Shown here: in pieces, positions 6,139 to 11,175 of the stretch
Layout: each line of letters begins with the position of its first letter
Numbering within the stretch: the stretch's first letter is position 1
DNA from: Clostridiales bacterium
Lineage (GTDB): Bacteria > Bacillota > Clostridia > Christensenellales > Christensenellaceae
Reading direction: 5' to 3'
Assembly (NCBI GenBank): GCA_003343685.1
Contig: QAKS01000097.1
Location: 1 to 11,175, forward strand
Length of the DNA: 11,175 nt
Position numbers and translations under genes: made by a program
Notes under the pieces: generated by a model
The model's input: only the letters and a program-made list of their open reading frames with translations
Told to the model about the DNA's origin: nothing
The model's database searches: none

Positions 6139-7293
6139 ATGAAGTTACTTGAATATCAGGCGAAGGGAATCTTTGAGAAATTTGATATCCCGACAATGCG
6201 CGGAATAGTCATTGACGATCTGGAAGGTATCCCCGAAAAAATAGCAGAGGCCAAGCTGAACTATCCTGTCGTCATAAAGGTGCAGGTTCAGATCGGCGGA
6301 AGAGGAAAGGCCGGCGGCGTTCAGTTTGCCGACAACCCTGCCGAGGCTGTTGCGTGGGCGAAGAAGCTGCTTTATATGGACGTGCGCGGCTATACCGCAA
6401 AGCAGCTGCTCATCGTTGAGAAGGCCGACGTTGCGCAGGAGATGTATATGTCTGTCCTGCTGGACCGCAACACGAAATGTCCGCTGCTCATCTATTCGCC
6501 CATCGGCGGTATGGACATCGAGCAGACGGCGAAGGAGACGCCGGACAAGGTGGCGAAGGTTGCTGTGGATCCGCTCCGCGGCATCCAAAACTATACGATA
6601 GACTACATCATCAGCAAAACGGGAGCAGATCCGGCGCTGAAGCCGCAGCTTACGGATATTGCCAAAAAGCTGATGAAGGCGTTCTTTGAATACAACACCA
6701 TGCTGGTAGAGATCAATCCGCTGATTGTTACAAAGGGCGGAGAAGTGATTGCCGTGGACGGCAAGGTTGAGGTGGACGACAATGCCCTCTATATTGGGAA
6801 GCTGCCGGACATAGCCGCCTACCGCGACAATATGCAGGAGGATCCGAGGGAGAAGGAAGCGCGGAGTTTCAACTTTCACTTTGTTCCCCTTGATGAGGAC
6901 GGCACGGTGGGCATTATGTCCAACGGCTCCGGCATGATGATGAGCTGCCTTGACCTGATTACCAAAAGGGGAATGAAAGTCGCAGGATGCCTTGACCAAG
7001 GCGGCGGCGCCACCAGAGAAAAGCTGAAAGAAGCTGTCCGCATCGTATTCCAAAACCAGAATATCCACGTTCTGCTCGTCTATATCTTCGGCGGCATTAC
7101 CCGCTGCGACGAGGTGTGCGCGGGGATTAAGATGGCTCTTGAGGAGCAGCCCGCCGACAGAAAGGTAGTTGTACGGATCGAGGGCACGAATAAAGAAGCG
7201 GCTATGGAGATCCTGGAGACGATTAAAGACAGGGTGGTCGCAGTAGATAACGTTCCAGAGGCTGTTGAGGCTCTGTGGAAGTTCCACAATTGA
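6139..7293 (+). CDS. sucC: ADP-forming acyl-CoA ligase beta subunit, succinyl-CoA-synthetase-like
   Basis: A 384-residue ATP-grasp beta subunit of the SucC/MtkA type. It takes the phosphate between nucleotide and the alpha-subunit histidine and forms part of the acid-binding site. The ATP-grasp fold (about 1-235) has the N-terminal LLEYQAKGIFEKF, GGRGKAGG (53-60), the metal residues N193 (EINPL) and D207 (VDGKV), and the QEDPRE signature. The ligase domain follows with the GGITRCD power-helix region (318-324). Two normally invariant stretches differ: E. coli NGAGLAM and FLDVGGGA are here NGSGMMM (262-268) and CLDQGGGA (284-291). I recall malate thiokinase MtkA keeping the E. coli forms. AAAGGA lies 10 nt before the ATG, and a long hairpin precedes that. 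sucC is a family label; the acid is probably not succinate. The reaction may run toward ATP synthesis in this operon. Confidence 0.9.
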   Translation: MKLLEYQAKGIFEKFDIPTMRGIVIDDLEGIPEKIAEAKLNYPVVIKVQVQIGGRGKAGGVQFADNPAEAVAWAKKLLYMDVRGYTAKQLLIVEKADVAQEMYMSVLLDRNTKCPLLIYSPIGGMDIEQTAKETPDKVAKVAVDPLRGIQNYTIDYIISKTGADPALKPQLTDIAKKLMKAFFEYNTMLVEINPLIVTKGGEVIAVDGKVEVDDNALYIGKLPDIAAYRDNMQEDPREKEARSFNFHFVPLDEDGTVGIMSNGSGMMMSCLDLITKRGMKVAGCLDQGGGATREKLKEAVRIVFQNQNIHVLLVYIFGGITRCDEVCAGIKMALEEQPADRKVVVRIEGTNKEAAMEILETIKDRVVAVDNVPEAVEALWKFHN

Positions 7294-7312
7294 CGAAAGG
7301 AGCCGCGAAAAA

Positions 7313-8185
7313 ATGAGTATTCTTATAGACAAAAACACAAAGCTGCTGGTACAGGGAATCACCGGCAGAGAGGGGCAGTTTCATACACAGACCATGATCG
7401 AGTACGGAACGAACGTGGTGGGCGGCGTTACGCCAGGCAAGGGAGGCCAGGAAATTTTCGGCGTTCCCGTGTTCAATACGGTAAAGGAAGCGGTAGAGGA
7501 GACGGGAGCAGACGCTACGGTGATCTTTGTACCGGCCAAGTTTACGCCGGCAGGCGTCATGGAGGCGGTAGACGCCAATATTCCCGTGATTATGACCATA
7601 TCGGAGCATACGCCCGTGCATGAGATGATGAAATGCTATTGGGTGGCAAGGCAGAGAGGGCTCAGACTGTTTGGGCCGAACTCCTTCGGCGTCATCTCTC
7701 CCGGAAAATGCAAGGCCGGATTTATGGCGTCCCGAATATTCAAAGAGGGTAACGTCGGCGTGATGACCCGGTCTGCCACAAACGGATACGAGTCCATCTA
7801 CATGCTGACCTGCGCCGGAATTGGCCAGTCGACCTGTGTAGGCGTGGGCGGCGATATGATTCCCGGATCGACGTTTGTCGATCTCCTGCCTGATTTTGAG
7901 GCCGATCCGGAGACAAAGGTAATCGTAATGATCGGCGAGATCGGCGGAAGCGAGGAGGAACTGGCGGCGGAATACATCAAAAAGCATGTGACAAAGCCGG
8001 TGGTCGCCATGATAGCCGGTAAAAACGCACCCAAGGGCAAAAACATGGGTCATGCGGGGGCGATCGTTTCGGCAGATGGCACCGGCAGCGCACAGAGCAA
8101 GGAATCTGCCCTTCGCGACGCGGGCGTACACATTGCCGAGGGGACCACACATATCGTAGATATCGTTGCAGAATTACTGAAATAA
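7313..8185 (+). CDS. sucD: ADP-forming acyl-CoA ligase alpha subunit, succinyl-CoA-synthetase-like
   Basis: A 290-residue alpha subunit, almost the length of E. coli SucD. The CoA-binding Rossmann domain begins MSILIDKNTKLLVQGITG and continues through GGVTPGKGG (37-45). The phosphorylated histidine is H247 in MGHAGAI, and the GEIGG glutamate (E209) that contacts it is kept. Two conserved active-site loops are altered: GPNCPGVI of SucD reads GPNSFGVI (121-128), and SRSGTLTYE reads TRSATNGYE (152-160). MtkB, as I recall it, has GPNCAG and SRSGTLGYE, so this protein matches neither. I chose the ATG at 7313 because AAAGGAG ends 10 nt before it and its N-terminus aligns with SucD. It follows the beta gene by 19 nt. 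Its stop abuts the ribosome site of the E1 alpha gene, so translation is tightly coupled. The catalytic core is intact, so a working ligase with changed acid specificity is the likeliest reading. Confidence 0.9.
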   Translation: MSILIDKNTKLLVQGITGREGQFHTQTMIEYGTNVVGGVTPGKGGQEIFGVPVFNTVKEAVEETGADATVIFVPAKFTPAGVMEAVDANIPVIMTISEHTPVHEMMKCYWVARQRGLRLFGPNSFGVISPGKCKAGFMASRIFKEGNVGVMTRSATNGYESIYMLTCAGIGQSTCVGVGGDMIPGSTFVDLLPDFEADPETKVIVMIGEIGGSEEELAAEYIKKHVTKPVVAMIAGKNAPKGKNMGHAGAIVSADGTGSAQSKESALRDAGVHIAEGTTHIVDIVAELLK

Positions 8186-8199
8186 GGAGAGCAAATAAA

Positions 8200-9165
8200 A
8201 TGATGGAAAAAGACAGAGCAAAAAAGATTTATAAGACAATGAACGATATCCGCAACTTTGAGGAGACGGCGTATACGCTGTTTGCTGAAAATAAGCTGCG
8301 CGGTTCTGTTCATCTGTATACAGGGGAAGAAGCCATCGCCGCGACGGTGTGCTCCCGCATGACGGACGAGGACTATATTGCCAGCACCCACAGAGGCCAC
8401 GGCCACTGTATCGCAAAGGGTGCGGAGCTTGACAAGGCGCTGGCCGAGCTGATGGGCAAGGCGACAGGCTATTGCAAAGGCAGAGGAGGTTCCATGCATA
8501 TCGCGGATTTGACGAAGGGCAATCTGGGCGCAAACGCCATCGTAGGCGGCGGGCCGCCGATTGCGACAGGCGCGGCTCTTGCGATTAAAATGCAGAACAA
8601 GAAAAACGTGGCAGTCGCTTTCTTCGGCGACGGCGCGACAAATGAGGGCACTGTCCATGAGGCAATGAATATGGCGTCTGTCTGGAAGCTGCCGATGATC
8701 TTCATCGTGGAAAACAACGGCTTCGGCATATCCGTTCCCGTATGGCAGTCCACCTCGGTCAAGGATGTATCGGTTCGCGGCGCGGCCTATGACATGCCGG
8801 GCGAGACGGTAGACGGAAACGACGTGCTGGCAGTAGATGCGGCGTTTGAAAAAGCGCAGAAGAGGGCGCTGGCGGGGGAAGGGCCGTCCATTATTGAGTG
8901 TAAGACGTACCGCTGGAGAGGCCACTGGACGGGAGACCCTGAGGTGTACCGCACTAAGGCGGAGGTAGAGGACTGGAAGGAAAATAAGGATCCGATCAAG
9001 CGGTTTAAGCAGTATATGCTGGACAACAAGCTGGCAACAGAGAAGGAACTGGCGCAGATTGAAGAGGATTCAGCGGCCGAAATGGCAAAGGCGACGGAGT
9101 TTGCCCTGAACAGCCCCGAGCCGGATCCGGCTCACGTGATGGACGACGTTTTCTACGAAGCGTAA
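8200..9165 (+). CDS. Thiamine-diphosphate E1 alpha subunit of a pyruvate/acetoin dehydrogenase complex
   Basis: A 321-residue E1 alpha of the 2-oxoacid dehydrogenase class. With the beta subunit it decarboxylates pyruvate, or cleaves acetoin, and passes the two-carbon unit to the lipoyl arm of E2. The ThDP-Mg motif runs from FGDGATNEG (142-150) to VENNGFG (170-176). The THRGHGH segment (64-69) and the phosphorylation-loop region around 178-195 are also typical. Length about 320 and the stretch KGRGGSMHIADLTKGNLGANAIVGGG resemble AcoA of clostridial acetoin dehydrogenases more than the roughly 370-residue Bacillus PdhA. Many Clostridia use the same short form for pyruvate. GGAG is fused to the preceding stop, 10 nt before the first of two tandem ATGs. 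The neighbouring E1 beta and E2 genes make a complex certain; the choice between pyruvate and acetoin is not. Confidence 0.9.
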   Translation: MMEKDRAKKIYKTMNDIRNFEETAYTLFAENKLRGSVHLYTGEEAIAATVCSRMTDEDYIASTHRGHGHCIAKGAELDKALAELMGKATGYCKGRGGSMHIADLTKGNLGANAIVGGGPPIATGAALAIKMQNKKNVAVAFFGDGATNEGTVHEAMNMASVWKLPMIFIVENNGFGISVPVWQSTSVKDVSVRGAAYDMPGETVDGNDVLAVDAAFEKAQKRALAGEGPSIIECKTYRWRGHWTGDPEVYRTKAEVEDWKENKDPIKRFKQYMLDNKLATEKELAQIEEDSAAEMAKATEFALNSPEPDPAHVMDDVFYEA

Positions 9166-9180
9166 GAGAGGAGTAATAAA

Positions 9181-10161
9181 ATGAGCGTTAAAACCTATGC
9201 AATGGCAATCAGAGACGTAATAGCCGAGGAAATGCGCCGTGATGACAAGGTGTTCATCATGGGCGAGGATATAGAGAAGCAGGGCGGCATTTTCGGCTGC
9301 ACGAGAGATCTTTATAAGGAATTCGGAATTGACAGAGTGCGCAATACGCCGATCTCCGAGGCGGGCTTTGTAGGCGCCGGACTGGGCGCTGCCTGCGCCG
9401 GAATGAGACCGATCGTTGAGTTGATGTACATGGACTTTACCTTTGTCGCTATGGATCAGATCATCAACCAGGTGGCGAAAACCCGTTATATCTTCGGAGG
9501 CAAGGCCAGAATTCCGCTGGTGATCAGAGGTCAGCAGGGCATCGGCCGCGGAAACGCCGCCACCCACAGCCAGTCTCTGGAGACGGTGTTCATGCACTTC
9601 CCGGGCTTAAAAGTAGCTTGCCCGTCGTCCGCAGCGGACGCCGCCGGAATGCTCCGCACGGCAATACGGGACGATAACCCGGTGATGTTCTTTGAGCATA
9701 AGGCGCTGTATGCAACAAAGGGTGAAGTGCCGGACGATCCGGAATTTATGATTCCTTTCGGCAAGGCGAACATCGTAAAAGAGGGCAAGGACGTGACGAT
9801 TGTCGCAAATCTGCTGTATGTGCCGCGTGCGTTGGAGGCTGCGAAGGAGCTGGAGAAACAGGGCATCTCCGCCGAGGTCATTGACCCGCGAACGATGGTG
9901 CCTTTTGACTATGATACAATTGTGAACAGCGTTAAAAAGACTGGGAGGCTGGTGACTGTTCATGAAGCACACAGAACAGCAGGCTGGGGAGCAGAGGTTG
10001 CTTCGGAAATTAGCGAAAGAGCGTTCAAATATCTGGATGCGGCGCCGGTAAGACTGGGAACAAAGGCATGCCCGCTGCCCTTTAACATTAACCTCGAGAC
10101 GGCGGCAACTCCGCAGGCGGCGGACATCATTGAGGCTTCCAAGGCGGTTCTTTACAAATAA
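9181..10161 (+). CDS. Thiamine-diphosphate E1 beta subunit of a pyruvate/acetoin dehydrogenase complex
   Basis: A 326-residue E1 beta, the partner of the preceding alpha subunit and of standard length. It opens with the transketolase pyrimidine domain: IMGEDIEKQGGIFGCTRDL, and then ISEAGFVGAGLGAA, in which E60 is the glutamate that activates the thiamine ring. GNAATHSQSLE follows, with H129 in the catalytic position. The C-terminal transketolase domain (about 190-325) has AKELEKQGISAEVIDPRTMVPFD and the later HEAHRTAGWGAEV. No residue expected for catalysis is missing. It starts 16 nt after the alpha stop with GAGAGGAG upstream. The stop is followed by the E2 ribosome site, so alpha, beta and E2 are one translational series. 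Family is certain; substrate follows the alpha subunit and is open. Confidence 0.92.
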   Translation: MSVKTYAMAIRDVIAEEMRRDDKVFIMGEDIEKQGGIFGCTRDLYKEFGIDRVRNTPISEAGFVGAGLGAACAGMRPIVELMYMDFTFVAMDQIINQVAKTRYIFGGKARIPLVIRGQQGIGRGNAATHSQSLETVFMHFPGLKVACPSSAADAAGMLRTAIRDDNPVMFFEHKALYATKGEVPDDPEFMIPFGKANIVKEGKDVTIVANLLYVPRALEAAKELEKQGISAEVIDPRTMVPFDYDTIVNSVKKTGRLVTVHEAHRTAGWGAEVASEISERAFKYLDAAPVRLGTKACPLPFNINLETAATPQAADIIEASKAVLYK

Positions 10162-10173
10162 GGAGAGAAGCAT

Positions 10174-11175
10174 ATGGCAACAAAAGTAATTATGCCCAAA
10201 CAGGGCTTGCAGATGACAGAGGGCACGATTGTCCGCTGGATCGTCGGCGAGGGAGAGAAGTGCACGGCGGATCAGCCTCTGTTTGAAATGGAAACGGATA
10301 AGCTGACGATCACTATGGACGCGCCTGCCAGCGGTACGCTCCTCAAAATTGTACACGGCGAGGGCGATGTTGTGCCGATTACTGAGATGATAGCCGTGAT
10401 AGGAGAAGAAGGAGAGGATATTTCCGGCCTGCTGGCTGAGGCTGCCCCGAAGAAACAGGAACAGACCGCTGCGCCTGCCGAGGAGAAGCGGGAGGAGAGC
10501 GCACAGAAGGCCGACGCTCCGGCTGCAAGGGCTGCGGGAGACAGGGTGTTCTCTACGCCGAGAGCGCGGATGCGCGCGGAAGAAAAGGGAGCGGATGTTG
10601 GGGATATCCCGGGAAGCGGCCCGGAGGGTCTCGTAATCGAGCGGGATGTGCTGGCGTTTGAGCCTGCTGCGGCGAGAAAGGCAACGCCACTGGCGAAAAA
10701 GGTTGCCGAGGCGGAAGGCGTGGATATTTCGGATATTGAGGGAAGCGGCTCACACGGAAAGATCACAAAGGACGACGTGATGGCGGCTGTCGCGGCGAGA
10801 ACGGGAGCCGGGACGGCGAGAGGGACGAAGATCGTGCCTTACGCCGGCATGCGCAGGATCGTCGGAGAAAAGATGGTGGAGAGCCTGCGCGTACATGCAC
10901 AGCTGACGCACAAGATTTCTGTGGACATGACGAACGCGGCGCTGCTGCGGGACACCTACAAGAAGCAGGATAAGAAGGTCTCCTACAACGACTTGGTGAT
11001 TCTGGCGACGACGAGAGCCCTGAAGGACTACCCGATGATGAACAGCACCATCACAGACGAGGGGATAGTTGTTCCCGAGTACGTCCATATGGGCGTAGCT
11101 GTGGCTGTGGATGCGGGTCTGATCGTGCCGGTGATCAAGGATGCAGATCTGATGCGTCTGGAGGAGATCAGCGTG
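10174..11175 (+). CDS. Dihydrolipoyl acyltransferase (E2), 5' part, with two subunit-binding-like domains
   Basis: The first 334 residues of E2, cut by the right edge. Residues 1-79 are a lipoyl domain, with K43 (METDKLT) as the lipoylated lysine. An Ala/Glu/Lys/Pro-rich flexible linker covers about 88-122. Two segments with the peripheral-subunit-binding pattern follow. The first (about 127-161) is STPRARMRAEEKGADV...GSGPEGLVIERDV. The second (about 170-204) is ATPLAKKVAEAEGVDI...GSGSHGKITKDDV. The catalytic acyltransferase core starts near 218 with KIVPYAGMRRIVGEKMVESL and is still running; the active-site HxxxD lies beyond the window. AGGAG is 8 nt before the ATG. E2 carries the acyl group from E1 to CoA. 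A dihydrolipoyl dehydrogenase (E3) gene is expected next but cannot be seen. The first binding domain lacks the usual basic residue of the G-R/K-I motif, so it may be degenerate. Confidence 0.92.
   Translation, partial: MATKVIMPKQGLQMTEGTIVRWIVGEGEKCTADQPLFEMETDKLTITMDAPASGTLLKIVHGEGDVVPITEMIAVIGEEGEDISGLLAEAAPKKQEQTAAPAEEKREESAQKADAPAARAAGDRVFSTPRARMRAEEKGADVGDIPGSGPEGLVIERDVLAFEPAAARKATPLAKKVAEAEGVDISDIEGSGSHGKITKDDVMAAVAARTGAGTARGTKIVPYAGMRRIVGEKMVESLRVHAQLTHKISVDMTNAALLRDTYKKQDKKVSYNDLVILATTRALKDYPMMNSTITDEGIVVPEYVHMGVAVAVDAGLIVPVIKDADLMRLEEISV

Noticed and set aside
6145..7362. 405-codon antisense frame opposite the ligase beta gene, and similar ones at 5390-6196, 7223-8152, 8050-8925 and 9607-10356
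   Set aside because: All lie opposite well-supported genes and arise from GC-rich third positions. None has a convincing ribosome site or motif.
4694..8185. Plain succinate reduction pathway (succinyl-CoA synthetase plus succinate-semialdehyde dehydrogenase, as in C. kluyveri)
   Set aside because: The dehydrogenase fits, but the ligase has lost several invariant succinyl-CoA-synthetase loops, C. kluyveri uses a CoA transferase, and no 4-hydroxybutyrate genes are in view. It is kept only as a weak alternative.

Overview
The window looks like chromosomal DNA of an anaerobic, fermentative Firmicute, probably a Clostridia member of moderate GC. Strong AGGAG-type ribosome binding sites precede nearly every gene. 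The CoA-acylating aldehyde dehydrogenase resembles the Clostridium kluyveri type, and AT-rich intergenic DNA carries recognisable -35/-10 promoters. I see no mobile element, CRISPR array, tRNA or rRNA. The genus cannot be named from the sequence alone.

Left part (1-1184), all on the minus strand: the first 90 residues of a multi-spanning membrane protein run off the left edge. It has its own promoter and an inverted-repeat leader. Upstream lies a rho-independent terminator, then a bacteriohemerythrin with all seven diiron ligands and its own promoter.

Central and right part (1185-11175) is one metabolic locus read outward from a 275-bp regulatory region. To the left on the minus strand are a GntR/FadR-type regulator and a LarA-family nickel-pincer 2-hydroxyacid racemase. 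To the right on the plus strand are malic enzyme, a CoA-acylating aldehyde dehydrogenase, a succinyl-CoA-synthetase-like beta and alpha pair, and a pyruvate/acetoin-dehydrogenase-like E1 alpha, E1 beta and E2. The E2 is cut by the right edge, and an E3 probably follows. The divergent region carries a promoter on each strand. An identical 12-bp element, TATTGGTATGAC, sits next to both promoters, consistent with one regulator controlling both arms.

Inferred job: LarA would interconvert stereoisomers of a 2-hydroxyacid, with malate the simplest guess. Malic enzyme would give pyruvate, the E1/E2 complex an acyl-CoA, and the ADP-forming ligase would recover ATP from the thioester. The acylating aldehyde dehydrogenase would either dispose of NADH by making an aldehyde or feed aldehyde carbon in, for example from acetoin cleavage. 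The ligase departs from succinyl-CoA synthetase at several normally invariant positions near the active site, so its acid is probably not succinate. That makes the locus a good candidate for an uncharacterised hydroxyacid or acyl-CoA pathway. Family assignments are firm; the substrate assignments are inference.
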